A stretch of DNA of 64,000 nucleotides from Thermoleophilaceae bacterium (GCA_019683805.1 JADGHQ010000002.1:1-64000), one strand, 5' to 3'; shown: positions 1 through 9,942, counted from the first letter of the stretch. Translations and numbers: made by a program. The notes: generated by a model not told the origin, from the sequence alone.

Positions 1-1
1 C

Positions 2-2797
2 TACGGGCCGTGCGCGTTCAACCAGGGGGACGAGACGAGCGGCATGACCGTCCGCAACGTCATCAACGGCGGGATCGTCGGCTACGACGGTCTCGCCCAG
101 GCGGTCTTCACCGCCCCCGCCGGGGCGTCGCTAGCAGGCGCGCAGCTCTCCTTGAAGGCGGTCGCTTTCCGCGGTGACGGCCAGTGGCAGCTCGGACTCT
201 TCGACGCGAGCTCGGGCTCGAACGGACCAATGCTCTCGGGTTGCGGCACCTCGACCGGGATCTGCGCCTGGGCCACCGAGTACGGCAACGCGCCCGGATG
301 GATCAGCCTGAACGGCATCACCAAGCTCTCGCTCAAGGTGCAGTGCAAGGCGATCGCCGGGTGCGACACGTCGTCGACGGGCATCTACCCGTACACCCGC
401 GCGCAGGTGAACATGTATTCGGCCGAGGTTCGCGTGCAGGACAGCACGACGCCGGCGCTCAACATCACCGGCGGCGGCCTCACCTCAAGCGGCTACAAGA
501 AGGGCACGCAGTCGCTCACCGTGTCGTCGTCGGACAACGTCGGCGTACGCGACTTCCGCTACGTCCTCGACGGCGGGGCGATCGACTCCCACCACTACCA
601 GTCGTGCGACTACACGCGGCCCGTGCCCTGCCCCGCCAGCCAGGGCGACACGTTCTCGCTCGACACCTCGGACCTGGCCGAGGGCAGCCACACGCTGATC
701 GTCAACGCGATCGACACCGCCGGAAACGCCAGGGGGACGACCGTGCCCTTCATCGCCGACAACAAGGCGCCCGGCCAGGTGGACGTGACGGTCGATCAGG
801 GCGAGGACTGGGTGGCGGACAACGGGTTCAGCGTTCACTGGACCAACCCCGCGTCCACGTCCCCGATCGCGGCCGCCCACTACAGCGCCTGCAAGGCGAA
901 CGACCCGAACGACTGCGTCACCACGAACACGCGCGTCGCCGGGTCGGACATCACCTCGATCGCGGGGATCGACCTCCCCGCCGCGGGCGACTACGTGCTC
1001 CGCGTGTGGCTCGAGGACGCGGCAGGGAACGTCGACCCGCAAACGGCGTCGGCGCCGGTGCATCTGCGGTACGACCCGACGGTGCCGGGACGGGCCGACC
1101 CGTCGCGCCGCAACGGCTGGATCGGCATCGCGGAAGCGCGCAACTATCCGCAGAGACTGGACCTCACTCCGGACGCAAAGGCAGTGCTGGGTCCGTCCCA
1201 GCTCAAGGGCTACTCGATTACCACCGACGGGTCTATGCCAGACACGACGGTCGAGGCCTTTGGCATGAACCCGACGTACACCGTCGCGGATCTGCCGGAG
1301 GGTGTGACGACGATCAAGGCGCGCGCGGTTTCGGGTGCCGGCGTCCCCGCAGACCCTGGCGACATCGGCGTTACGACCGTCAACGTTGACCTGACAAGGC
1401 CGACGGCGTCGGTTGACAACGCGCCATCGCCGGACGCGTGGCAGGGGGGAGCAATCACCCTGCGAGTGACCGCCCGGGATCAGGGCAACCTGTCAGGCAT
1501 GAACGGCTCGCTCGCCGGCGAGCCAGTCGAGAAGGGTGGTTACATCGAGTACCGCCTCGATGGCCAACCCGCCCAGCAGGTCAAGGGTCCCATCAGCGAG
1601 ACAGGAACGGTCGAGACGCAGGAGCTGTTGCTTCCGATCTCAGAAGACGGAAAGCACACCCTGACGTACAAGGCCGTCGACTTCGCCGGCAACGAGTCCA
1701 ACGAAAGGTCGATCGAATTCAAGATCGACAAGACGCCGCCCGTCGCCGCGTTCGAAGCGCAGGATGCCGACCACCCGCGCAATCTCAGCGCGGTCGTCGC
1801 CGACGCGACTTCCGGGGTGGCCGGCGGCGCGATCGAGATGAAGGGCGAGGGCGGTGACTGGCATTCGGTCCCGACTCGGCTCGATGGCGACCGCCTGCGC
1901 GCGACAGTCGACGACTCGAGCCTCACCGCCGGCAGGTACGAGTTCCGCGCGCGCGTCCGCGACAACGCGGGCAACGAGGCCGTGTCCGACCGGACGGTGA
2001 GCGGTCAGCGGATGGTGCTGGTCGCGCCCTTCCGGATCGAGACGCGACTCAGCGTCGGCATCGTCAAGGCGACGACGAAGGTCAAGCCGAGGAAGGTCTC
2101 GCGCAGGTGCCGCAAGAGCCGGCGGTGCATGGCGCGCGTTCGGAAGCAACGCGCGAAGGCGAGGCGCGAGGCAGCCAAGAGGGGCAAGAAGAACGCGCGT
2201 GACAGGACGGTGACCTCGATGAAGGTGCCGTACGGAAAGACGCGCCTGATCCAGGGCACGCTGCAGACCGCCGACGGCCGGCCGATTGCCGGCAGGTCCG
2301 TGAAGGTGATGCAGCTGCTCGCCGCGTCCGGTTCGCAGTGGCAGCAGATCGGCACGGTCGGGACCGAGCGGTCGGGCGCGTTCGCGTACCGGGCCCGGAA
2401 GGGGGCAAGCCGCACCTTGCGTTTCGTGTTCGACGGGGACGAGCTCCTTCACAACTCGCACGGCGAGGTGAAGCTCGTCGTGCCCGGTTACTCGAGCTTG
2501 AGGGCGAGCCGACACCGGCTGCGAAACGGCCAGTCGGTGATGTTCCGCGGAACCATCGGCAGACCGGTGGGCAAGCCCGGAAAGGTGATCGACCTGCAGG
2601 CGTTCTACCGGCACAAGTGGCGCACGTTCGCGACTCCTCGCACCGATTCGAAGGGTCTGTGGCACTATCGCTACCGATTCGAGGCGACCACCGGCACGAT
2701 CACCTACAAATTCCGGGTGCGGATGCGGAAGGAGGTGAGCTACCCGTACGTGCTCGGTTACTCGCCCGTGGTCAAGGTCACGGTGCACGGCCCGTAG
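2..2797 (+). CDS. Secreted Ig-like repeat protein, 5' truncated by window edge
   Basis: The frame is open to the first base, so the true start and any signal peptide lie upstream; the first ATG inside is at 44. The visible 930 or so residues contain several consecutive bacterial Ig-like/HYR-type modules, each ending in phrases such as DTAGNA, DAAGNV, DFAGNE and DNAGNE before the next TPP/KAP linker. A strongly basic K/R linker (about residues 680-725 counted from 44) separates these from two C-terminal beta-rich modules with carboxypeptidase-regulatory-like character (GTLQTADGRPIAG, then a second copy starting MFRGTIG). No enzyme motif is visible. It is likely an exported, cell-surface or secreted structural or adhesive protein. 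A strong hairpin follows the stop. Confidence 0.75.
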   Translation, partial: YGPCAFNQGDETSGMTVRNVINGGIVGYDGLAQAVFTAPAGASLAGAQLSLKAVAFRGDGQWQLGLFDASSGSNGPMLSGCGTSTGICAWATEYGNAPGWISLNGITKLSLKVQCKAIAGCDTSSTGIYPYTRAQVNMYSAEVRVQDSTTPALNITGGGLTSSGYKKGTQSLTVSSSDNVGVRDFRYVLDGGAIDSHHYQSCDYTRPVPCPASQGDTFSLDTSDLAEGSHTLIVNAIDTAGNARGTTVPFIADNKAPGQVDVTVDQGEDWVADNGFSVHWTNPASTSPIAAAHYSACKANDPNDCVTTNTRVAGSDITSIAGIDLPAAGDYVLRVWLEDAAGNVDPQTASAPVHLRYDPTVPGRADPSRRNGWIGIAEARNYPQRLDLTPDAKAVLGPSQLKGYSITTDGSMPDTTVEAFGMNPTYTVADLPEGVTTIKARAVSGAGVPADPGDIGVTTVNVDLTRPTASVDNAPSPDAWQGGAITLRVTARDQGNLSGMNGSLAGEPVEKGGYIEYRLDGQPAQQVKGPISETGTVETQELLLPISEDGKHTLTYKAVDFAGNESNERSIEFKIDKTPPVAAFEAQDADHPRNLSAVVADATSGVAGGAIEMKGEGGDWHSVPTRLDGDRLRATVDDSSLTAGRYEFRARVRDNAGNEAVSDRTVSGQRMVLVAPFRIETRLSVGIVKATTKVKPRKVSRRCRKSRRCMARVRKQRAKARREAAKRGKKNARDRTVTSMKVPYGKTRLIQGTLQTADGRPIAGRSVKVMQLLAASGSQWQQIGTVGTERSGAFAYRARKGASRTLRFVFDGDELLHNSHGEVKLVVPGYSSLRASRHRLRNGQSVMFRGTIGRPVGKPGKVIDLQAFYRHKWRTFATPRTDSKGLWHYRYRFEATTGTITYKFRVRMRKEVSYPYVLGYSPVVKVTVHGP

Positions 2798-2844
2798 ACA
2801 TCCACGGGCGAGCTATGAGCCTCCGTTGGTGTCTACGCATAGGA

Positions 2845-2866
2845 CGGGCCTCGACGCCGAGGCCCG
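2845..2866 (+). terminator. Hairpin after the Ig-like protein gene
   Basis: CGGGCCTCG (2845-2853) and CGAGGCCCG (2858-2866) form a perfect 9-bp stem with an ACGC loop. It lies 48 bases after the stop of the upstream gene and before the next start. No clean U-tract follows (CCTTCCCCC), so it is a hairpin-type terminator candidate as is common in high-G+C actinobacteria. Confidence 0.6.
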
Positions 2867-2921
2867 CCTTCCCCCGTCGTCAAGCAACACCTGATGAGAG
2901 CGCTCTACGGGCGAAGACGAG

Positions 2922-5900
2922 ATGCCGATAGATAAGGAAACCGTAGTGCAGCACGAACAGTGCAAGGGGGAATCGGAGTCTGCCACGAGGATCGCCCGGG
3001 GCGTTCTGCATGCGCGCCTCGCCGCTGCCGTCGTCGCTGCCGGTCTCGCGGCCGCCCTCGGCCTCGCGGACCAGCTTCGTGCGGACCCGACACGTCGTCT
3101 GCCGCATGCCCAGTCCTTCGCGCTCCCGAGACTCGATCACGCGCTCATGAAGGGATCGTGGACCGGCAAGGTGCGCGTAGCAATCACCCTTGCCGGCGGC
3201 GGCACTGCCTCGGCCGCCGCCAGGCTGAGCGCCGGTCGGGAGAGGGCTCTGACCGGGCGCCTGACGCGCGCCGAAGCGGAAGCGGTGCGCAACGACCCAG
3301 AGGGCGCGGGCCGGCACCTGGCGCGCCGACGAGAAGCCGCACGCGCCCGAGCGCTGCGGTACCTGCAGGCTGCGGCTGACGCGGCCGGACGACGCCTTGA
3401 CAGCCTCGCAAGGGCGATTCACACAGCGCACGGACGCGCTGTCGAGGCGAACCCGCTCACCGGAACGCTCACCGCGTGGGTGCCTCGGCGGGCGCTTCCC
3501 GGCCTTGCTGCCCGCCCCGACGTCTCCTCGGTCGCTCCATCCCCGATCGAGAGGCCGATGGCGGCGATCCGCACACAGAGCACCGATATGGGCGCTGATG
3601 CGTTCTGGAGCGCCGGGCACCTCGGAGGCGCTGGGCCGAACGACCGAAGGGACGCCTTCCCGAACGACACCTCCGGCGTCGACGTGGCCGTGATGAACGA
3701 CAAGATCCAGGAGGACCAGCCCCTCTTCCAGGGCGTCCAGTTCCTGCGCCCCCAAGGCGCGCCCCAGAACCCGGCCTGCGGGCAAACGAGCCCAGGATGC
3801 GAGCACGGAACCGAGGTCGCCGGAGTGATCGTCACACGGGGAAACGGTAGTTGCTCGATCTGCACCCCCGACAGCGGCGACGAGCGCGGCATCGCGTACG
3901 GAGTCGACAAGCTGCTCGACGCCAGCCTCGCGGACGCACCGCCGAATATCAGCAATGCATTTGCTGAGCTCCCCTGGGTTATGGGGATTACTCAAACTGC
4001 CAACTATCCGTACACTGGTGAACTCCCCGGCGTTGAAGATCCGGCCGAGATCCTTAGCGATAGCCACGGCTCGTACACCGCGAACGACGACGGCAGCACG
4101 CAGCAAGGTGACGACATGATCGCATCGAGCACCGGAGTAACCCTCACCGAGCCAGCGGGCAATGACGGTCAAAACGGCACGGGCTCCGACCACATCACGT
4201 CAAGCTGCATCGCCTACAACGTGATTTGCGCTGGCGCGGTTGGCAAGATGAATCCGGGTACGAGTGACGACATCATCACTGCATGGTCGAGCCGCGGCCC
4301 GTCGCCCGCTGGGCGGAAGAAGCCCGACATCGTCGCAATCGGTGGCGGCGATGCCGTTAGCAACATGACCGTGGTCGAGCAGCGCTGGACGCCGTCGGGG
4401 CTGAACCGGCTCACGCGCGGGGACACCGGCACAAGCTTCGCGTCGCCCGCAGTTGCGGCGGGCGCGGCACTGCTTGCGGGGTACGGCATCACCGACCCGA
4501 ACGCGCGCAAGGCGATCCTGCTCAACTCTGCTCGCCTGGGGCGCAGGACACCGTCCGACCCAATGGGCACCCAGGAGGGTTGGCAGCCCGACTGGGGCTG
4601 GGGCGAGCTCGACCTGGCTCAGGCTTACGCCGAGCGGGCGAACTGGCAGACCGATGAGGTGGCTGGTGGAAGGGCGAAGCTCTACGAGATGACGCCGCAG
4701 GCCGGAACGGACCGCGTGACGCTCGTCTGGCAGCGGCGCGTCACTGGATGTTTCGTGATCGGCTGCACGAAACGGACCACCTACACACTCACCAACCTCG
4801 ACCTCTACGCCTACGACATAGACACCCAGGCGCTCGAGGGAAGCTCCACGAGCACGATCGACAACGTCGAGCAGGTCCGAGCGCAGGACACCAGCGGCTC
4901 CCCCGACCTGCTGAAGGTCAAGGCCAACTCCACCGTCGACGGAGTTGCCGCCGAGCCCTTCGCCATCGACGGCACGCGCACTCTCACCCCTGTGACGGCG
5001 CCCGAGCCGAACGCGACCATCGTGAGCCGGACGCCCTCGGTCGTAAGGCCCGGGGAGCTCGTCACGATCACCGCGACGATCGCCAACCCCTCGGGCGACC
5101 TTCCCGCGCCGAGCTTCTCGGCGACTGCCGCCGGTAACAGCGTGGAGGTCGTCGGCGCCCCCTCGAATCCCCCGAGCCAGCTTGCGAAGAAGGGCACCGC
5201 AGGCGACTCGACCACGCTCACGTGGACAGTCCGCGCCCCGAGCGACGGCACCTACACGGTGACGATCCAGGGACAGGCGCAGAGCTACGGCGAGACGTGG
5301 AAGGGTGCTGCGGCGAGCGCGACCTTCACCGTCGACGGCACCCCACCGGCGCCGACGATCGCCTCACCCTCGGGCAGCGTCTGCGCGCCCGGGCTGAACG
5401 TCGCCTGGGGCGCTGCCGACCCCGCGGGCGTCGCGAGCTACGACGTCGACGTCCAGGTCGACGGCGGCCCGTTCTCGCCCTGGCTCCCCGGCACGGCCAC
5501 GACGAGCGGCAGCTACACCGGCTCGCTCGGGCACAGCTACGCGTTCCGGGTCCGCGCAACCGACGGCCTCGGAAACCTCTCGGGCTTCGTGAGCTCCCCC
5601 ACGGCCACGATCGTCGACTGCACCCCTCCGCCCGGCGGCGGGGCCAACCTGGGAGGCGGCGTCACTCCGGGCGGCGGGGGAACCGGCGGCGTCACGACGC
5701 CGCTCCGGCGGAGCGCGCCAAGGCTGGCGCTCACGAGAGCGGTCGCACGGGACTCGCGGCTCTACGTCAGCGGCCGCCTCGTGAGAGGTGCCACCGGCCA
5801 AGTGACCGCGACGCTACAGGTCGAGTCGCGCGTCGCCTCCCGTGCGCACGCGAGGATCCGCCGGAGCGCCTTCAGGCTCACGCTGCGGCGGCCGCGCGCG

Positions 5901-5987
5901 GCGCGGCGGCTGCGGCTCACGATCCGCTACTCGGGCGACCACCGTCACCTCCCCGGCACGCTGCGCCGCTACGTGCGCGCACGCTGA
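2922..5987 (+). CDS. Subtilisin-like (S8) secreted protein with C-terminal beta domains
   Basis: 1021 residues from the ATG; a GTG at 2946 preceded by AAGGA is an alternative start. A hydrophobic signal stretch lies at about residues 28-50, then a propeptide-like region. The S8 fold is recognised by HGTEVAG (His about 295), an oxyanion-type PAGNDG, and GTSFASP (Ser about 505). The first triad motif, usually VAVID, reads VAVMND here, so Asn occupies the usual Asp position and an Asp follows at about 260. After the catalytic domain come a beta-rich region, a fibronectin-like module (about 815-905), a Gly-rich linker and a C-terminal beta module. It is probably exported and perhaps cell-wall attached. 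Whether it is an active protease is uncertain because of the Asp shift. Confidence 0.85.
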   Translation: MPIDKETVVQHEQCKGESESATRIARGVLHARLAAAVVAAGLAAALGLADQLRADPTRRLPHAQSFALPRLDHALMKGSWTGKVRVAITLAGGGTASAAARLSAGRERALTGRLTRAEAEAVRNDPEGAGRHLARRREAARARALRYLQAAADAAGRRLDSLARAIHTAHGRAVEANPLTGTLTAWVPRRALPGLAARPDVSSVAPSPIERPMAAIRTQSTDMGADAFWSAGHLGGAGPNDRRDAFPNDTSGVDVAVMNDKIQEDQPLFQGVQFLRPQGAPQNPACGQTSPGCEHGTEVAGVIVTRGNGSCSICTPDSGDERGIAYGVDKLLDASLADAPPNISNAFAELPWVMGITQTANYPYTGELPGVEDPAEILSDSHGSYTANDDGSTQQGDDMIASSTGVTLTEPAGNDGQNGTGSDHITSSCIAYNVICAGAVGKMNPGTSDDIITAWSSRGPSPAGRKKPDIVAIGGGDAVSNMTVVEQRWTPSGLNRLTRGDTGTSFASPAVAAGAALLAGYGITDPNARKAILLNSARLGRRTPSDPMGTQEGWQPDWGWGELDLAQAYAERANWQTDEVAGGRAKLYEMTPQAGTDRVTLVWQRRVTGCFVIGCTKRTTYTLTNLDLYAYDIDTQALEGSSTSTIDNVEQVRAQDTSGSPDLLKVKANSTVDGVAAEPFAIDGTRTLTPVTAPEPNATIVSRTPSVVRPGELVTITATIANPSGDLPAPSFSATAAGNSVEVVGAPSNPPSQLAKKGTAGDSTTLTWTVRAPSDGTYTVTIQGQAQSYGETWKGAAASATFTVDGTPPAPTIASPSGSVCAPGLNVAWGAADPAGVASYDVDVQVDGGPFSPWLPGTATTSGSYTGSLGHSYAFRVRATDGLGNLSGFVSSPTATIVDCTPPPGGGANLGGGVTPGGGGTGGVTTPLRRSAPRLALTRAVARDSRLYVSGRLVRGATGQVTATLQVESRVASRAHARIRRSAFRLTLRRPRAARRLRLTIRYSGDHRHLPGTLRRYVRAR

Positions 5988-6012
5988 CCGGGCAGGCGGC
6001 ACACTTCGGCGC

Positions 6013-6921
6013 GTGACCGTCCGGCTCGGCACGCGCTCAAGCGCCCTCGCCCTCGCCCAGGCGAACCTGGTCGCCGCCGCCCTGCGGGAGCGCGCGGACC
6101 TGGACGTCGAGCTCGTCCCGATCACCACAAGCGGCGACGAGCGCGGCGGCCGGCCGCCGGAGCCCACCGGCGACAAGTCGCGCTGGGTGAAGGAGATCGA
6201 GGGGGCGCTGCTGCGCGGCGAGATCGACCTCGCGGTGCACTCCGCCAAGGACGTGCCCGGCTCGCTGCCCGACGGGCTCGAGATCGTCGCCGTGCCCGAG
6301 CGCGCCGACCCTCGCGACGCGATCTGCGGCGCCGCCTCGCTCGACGAGCTGCCGCGCGGCGCGCGGGTAGGCACGAGCAGCCTGCGCCGCCGGTCGCTGC
6401 TGCTCGCCGCCCGGCCCGACCTCGAGATCACGACGCTGCGCGGCAACGTCGACACCCGGCTGCGCCGCCTCTCGGACGGCGACTTCGACGCGATCGTGCT
6501 CGCGGCAGCGGGGCTCGAGCGCCTCGGCCGCGCCGGGGGCGAGCCGCTCCCCGCAAGCGTGATGACCCCCGCTCCCGGCCAGGGCGCGCTCGCCCTCGAG
6601 GCCCGCTCAGACGACGGGCGCACCGCCGCGCTCGCGCAGGTGCTCACGCACGCCGAGTCGCGCGCCTGCCTCGCCGCCGAGCGGGCGCTCGTCTCGAGCC
6701 TTGACGCCACCTGCAACACGCCGGTCGGCGCCCACGCCGAGATCGAGGACGGCGCGCTGCGCCTCTCCGCCTATGTCGGCCTGCCCGACGGCAGCCACTG
6801 GATCCGCGACGAGCTGACGGGCGACCCGGGCGACGCCGGCGCGCTTGGGACCGAGCTCGCGAGGCGGCTGCGGAGCGCGGGCGCGCAGGCGATCTTGGAC
6901 GCGGCGGAAGCCGCGGCGTAG
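6013..6921 (+). CDS. hemC: Hydroxymethylbilane synthase (porphobilinogen deaminase)
   Basis: 302 residues from a GTG 26 bases after the upstream stop; this start gives the canonical N-terminus TVRLGTRSSALALAQA. The enzyme polymerises four porphobilinogens into hydroxymethylbilane in the cytoplasm. KSRWVKEIEGALL, HSAKDVP, TSSLRRRS and LRGNVDTRL are family signatures, and Cys234 in DATCNTPVG is the expected dipyrromethane-cofactor attachment site. The length is normal for the family. It heads a tetrapyrrole run with the CobA-HemD fusion gene 14 bases downstream. Confidence 0.96.
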   Translation: MTVRLGTRSSALALAQANLVAAALRERADLDVELVPITTSGDERGGRPPEPTGDKSRWVKEIEGALLRGEIDLAVHSAKDVPGSLPDGLEIVAVPERADPRDAICGAASLDELPRGARVGTSSLRRRSLLLAARPDLEITTLRGNVDTRLRRLSDGDFDAIVLAAAGLERLGRAGGEPLPASVMTPAPGQGALALEARSDDGRTAALAQVLTHAESRACLAAERALVSSLDATCNTPVGAHAEIEDGALRLSAYVGLPDGSHWIRDELTGDPGDAGALGTELARRLRSAGAQAILDAAEAAA

Positions 6922-6922
6922 C

Positions 6923-6928
6923 TAGTGT
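6923..6928 (+). promoter_or_regulatory. -10-like TAGTGT for leaderless cobA-hemD
   Basis: A TANNNT hexamer seven bases before the ATG at 6936, so transcription would begin at or next to the start codon. No Shine-Dalgarno sequence is visible. It suggests the gene has its own start site in addition to read-through from hemC. Confidence 0.4.
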
Positions 6929-6935
6929 CCCGGCC

Positions 6936-8435
6936 ATGCCGGGCATCGTCTACCTGGTCGGCGCGGGGCCGGGCGATCCGGGCCTCATGACCCGCCGGTC
7001 GCTCGAGCTGATCGCGCGGGCCGACGCGATCCTCTACGACCGCCTGATCCCGCCCGCGGCGCTCGCGGGCGCGCGGCCGGACGCCGACCTCCGCTACGTC
7101 GGCAAGCGGCCGGGCGGCCACTCGATGGACCAGAGCGAGATCAACGCCCTGCTCGTGGAGCTCGGGTCGGCCGGCAAGCGGGTGGTGCGGCTCAAGGGCG
7201 GCGACCCGTTCGTGTTCGGCCGCGGCGGCGAGGAGGCGCAGGCGCTCGCCGAGGCGGGCGTGCCGTTCGAGGTGGTGCCCGGGGTCACGGCCGGGGTGGC
7301 CGCGCCCGCCTACGCGGGCATCCCCGTCACCCACCGCGACGACGCCTCCGCGGTCGCGTTCGTGACCGGGCACGAGAACCCGCAGAAGCCCGAGTCGGCG
7401 CTCGACTACGCGGCGCTCGCCAGCTTCCCGGGGACGCTCGTCCTCTACATGGGGGTGAGGAACCTCGCCCGGGTCGCCGAGCGGCTGATCGAGCACGGCC
7501 GCCCGGCCGACGAGCCGGCCGCCGTGGTCGAGCGCGGCACGCTCGGCGGGCAGCGCGCCGTGGCCGGCACGCTCGCCGAGATCGCGCGGAGGGTCGAGGA
7601 CGAGGGGATCCGTCCGCCGGCGATCACGCTGATCGGGCGGGTGGCGCGGCTGCGCGAGGAGCTCGCGTGGCTCGAGCGCCGGCCGCTCCACGGGCGCACC
7701 GTCGTCGTCACCCGCGCACGCGCGCAGGCGAGCGGCCTCGCGAAGCGCCTCGCGGACCTCGGCGCGCACGTGATCGAGACGCCCGCCATCCGGATCGAGC
7801 CGCGGCCCGTAGCGGGCGAGGTGCGCGCCGCGGCCGAGGCGATCGAGGAGTACAGGGTCGTGTGCCTCACGAGCCCGAACGGCGCGGCGCTCCTGATGGA
7901 GGCGCTCTACGCGGTCGGCAAGGACGCGCGCTCGCTCGCGAACGCCACCGTGGCCGCGATCGGGCCCGGCACCGCCGCCGCGCTGCGAGGCCACGGCGTG
8001 CGCGCCGACGTGGTGCCCGAGCGCTCGGTCGCCGAGAGCCTCGTGGACGCGCTGCGCGACGTGCCGGTGGAGCGCCGCCGCGTGCTCGTCGCACGCGCGT
8101 CGCAGGCGCGGGACGTGCTCCCCCGCGCGCTGCGCGAGCGCGGTGCCGAGGTGGACGTGGTCGCGCTCTACGACACCGTCGCCGAGCCGCTCTCGGACGC
8201 CCAGCGGAGCGCGCTCGAGAGTGCCGACTACATCACCTTCACCTCGAGCTCCACCGTGCGCTTCTTCATGGGCGCAGCCGACGGGCTGCCCGACGCCGCG
8301 CGCGTCGTGTCGATCGGCCCGGTGACGAGCGCGACCGCGCGGGAGCTCGGCCTGACCGTGCACGTCGAGGCGGAGCGCCACGACGTCGACGGGCTCGTGA
8401 GCGCGCTGCTCGCCGACGCGGAGGCGCGCTCGTGA
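6936..8435 (+). CDS. cobA-hemD: Uroporphyrinogen-III C-methyltransferase / uroporphyrinogen-III synthase fusion
   Basis: 499 residues with two catalytic domains. Residues 1 to about 245 are the SAM-dependent uroporphyrinogen-III methyltransferase ([12 protein letters not shown] near the start, [30 protein letters not shown]). Residues about 250-499 are a HemD-type synthase ([35 protein letters not shown]). One polypeptide therefore closes the HemC product to uroporphyrinogen III and methylates it to precorrin-2 for siroheme or cobalamin. Such fusions are known in Firmicutes and Actinobacteria. The stop overlaps the next GTG start by four bases. Confidence 0.95.
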   Translation: MPGIVYLVGAGPGDPGLMTRRSLELIARADAILYDRLIPPAALAGARPDADLRYVGKRPGGHSMDQSEINALLVELGSAGKRVVRLKGGDPFVFGRGGEEAQALAEAGVPFEVVPGVTAGVAAPAYAGIPVTHRDDASAVAFVTGHENPQKPESALDYAALASFPGTLVLYMGVRNLARVAERLIEHGRPADEPAAVVERGTLGGQRAVAGTLAEIARRVEDEGIRPPAITLIGRVARLREELAWLERRPLHGRTVVVTRARAQASGLAKRLADLGAHVIETPAIRIEPRPVAGEVRAAAEAIEEYRVVCLTSPNGAALLMEALYAVGKDARSLANATVAAIGPGTAAALRGHGVRADVVPERSVAESLVDALRDVPVERRRVLVARASQARDVLPRALRERGAEVDVVALYDTVAEPLSDAQRSALESADYITFTSSSTVRFFMGAADGLPDAARVVSIGPVTSATARELGLTVHVEAERHDVDGLVSALLADAEARS

Positions 8436-9232
8436 TCGTCACGCTGCTCACCGACTACGGCCGCGACGACGACTTCGTGGGCGTCTGCCACGGCGTGATC
8501 GCACGGGTCGCGCCGGAGGTGCGGGTGATCGACATCACCCACGGCGTGCGTCGCCACGACGCGCGCGCAGGCGCGCTCACGCTGCGCAACGCCCTCCCCT
8601 ACATGCCCGTGGGGGTGCACGTGGCGATCGTCGACCCCGAGGTCGGCACCGAGCGGCGCGCTGTGGCGCTCCGCTGCGTGGACGGCCGCATCCTCGTCGG
8701 CCCCGACAACGGCGTGCTCAGCCTCGCCTGGGAGCGCTCCGGCGGCGTGACCGAGGCCTACGACGTGAGCCGCTCGCCGCACCGGCTCGAGCCCGTGTCC
8801 GCCACCTTCCACGGGCGCGACATCTTCGCCCCCGTGGCGGCCGCGCTGGCGGCGGGCGCCGAGCTCGCCGAGGCGGGCGAGCGGGTCGACCCGGACGAGC
8901 TCGAGCGAATCGAGCTGCCCAGGCCCCGCCGCGAGGGCGACTCGCTGGTCGCGCACGTGCTCTCGATCGACCGCTTCGGCAACGCGGCGCTCAACGTGGG
9001 GCACGAGGAGCTGGCCGGCACCGGCGTCGAGGTCGGCCAGGGCGTCGAGCTCGAGGCGCGCGGAGAGCGCTACCACGCCACCTTCGCGCAGACCTTCGCC
9101 GACGTCCGGCCGGGCGAGATCCTCGTGTACGAGGACTCCTACCGCGCGCTGTCGGTCGCGATCAACCGCGGCGACGCGGCCGAGACGCTGCGCCTCGGCA
9201 ACGACGACGAGGTTCGGATCGCGCCGAGATGA
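8432..9232 (+). CDS. SAM hydroxide adenosyltransferase (DUF62 family)
   Basis: 266 residues from the GTG that overlaps the hemD stop (GTGA), giving the canonical start [16 protein letters not shown]. The DUF62/duf-62 family hydrolyses S-adenosylmethionine to adenosine and methionine with a hydroxide nucleophile; the conserved D-R-H set is represented by TDYG, the central Arg region and FHGRDIFAP. VDPEVGT and VGPDNGVLS are typical. Tight coupling to a SAM-using methyltransferase gene and to birA is notable. It could be involved in SAM turnover in this operon, but the physiological role of the family is poorly known. Confidence 0.88.
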   Translation: MIVTLLTDYGRDDDFVGVCHGVIARVAPEVRVIDITHGVRRHDARAGALTLRNALPYMPVGVHVAIVDPEVGTERRAVALRCVDGRILVGPDNGVLSLAWERSGGVTEAYDVSRSPHRLEPVSATFHGRDIFAPVAAALAAGAELAEAGERVDPDELERIELPRPRREGDSLVAHVLSIDRFGNAALNVGHEELAGTGVEVGQGVELEARGERYHATFAQTFADVRPGEILVYEDSYRALSVAINRGDAAETLRLGNDDEVRIAPR

Positions 9233-9942
9233 TCGGCCGTCCCCGCGTCCACCACCGCTCCACCGACTCGACCAACGAGCGCGCCAGGCTGCTCGCCCTC
9301 GACGGCGCGCCGCACGGCACGCTCGTGACCGCCGACGAGCAGACGGCCGGGCGCGGGCGCCAGGGCCGCCAGTGGGTCGCGCCGCCCGGCAGCGCGCTGC
9401 TCATGTCGCTGATCTTGCGCGACCTCGACGAGCGCCAAACGCTGATGCCGCTCGCCGCCGCGGTGGCGGTGTGCGAGGCGGCGGAGGAGCTCGCGGACGT
9501 CGCGTGCGCGATCAAGTGGCCGAACGACGTCTGGGTCGAGGGGCGCAAGCTCGCCGGGATCCTGATCGAGGGCAGGCCGCAGGAGCGCTGGGTGGTTTTG
9601 GGGATCGGCGTGAACGTGCACACGGGGCGCGAGCAGTTCCCCGAGGAGCTGCGCGGGTCCGCCACCTCGATCGCGGCCGAGGCGGGCGCGGGCGAGGCGC
9701 CCTCGACCGAGGAGCTGCTCACGGCGCTGCTCGGCGCGCTCGAGCGGCGCCTCGCCGACCCGCCGGACGCGCTGCTCGAGGCCTGGCGCGCGCGCGACGC
9801 GCTGCGCGGGCAGACGATCCGCTGGCAGCACGGCACCGGCATCGCGCTCGGCGTCGACGCGGACGGGTCGCTGCTCGTCGAGACCGCCGACGGCACGACG
9901 ACGCTTGCCGCCGGTGAGGTTCACCTCGAGCACGAGCGCTGA
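9229..9942 (+). CDS. birA: Biotin--[acetyl-CoA-carboxylase] ligase
   Basis: 237 residues; the ATG overlaps the preceding stop (ATGA). It attaches biotin to carboxyl carrier proteins through biotinyl-AMP. GRGRQGRQW is the biotinyl-AMP loop and KWPNDVWVEGRKLAGIL is the second signature, followed by a small SH3-like C-terminal domain. The N-terminal helix-turn-helix of bifunctional BirA repressors is absent, so this is the monofunctional type with no DNA-binding role. It is the last gene of the hemC operon-like run. Confidence 0.94.
   Translation: MIGRPRVHHRSTDSTNERARLLALDGAPHGTLVTADEQTAGRGRQGRQWVAPPGSALLMSLILRDLDERQTLMPLAAAVAVCEAAEELADVACAIKWPNDVWVEGRKLAGILIEGRPQERWVVLGIGVNVHTGREQFPEELRGSATSIAAEAGAGEAPSTEELLTALLGALERRLADPPDALLEAWRARDALRGQTIRWQHGTGIALGVDADGSLLVETADGTTTLAAGEVHLEHER

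Noticed and set aside
2880-4193. Minus-strand open frame of 437 codons across the S8 gene
   Set aside because: It is antisense to the clear subtilisin domain, has no domain, and its composition is the usual Arg/Gly/Ala shadow of high-G+C coding sequence.
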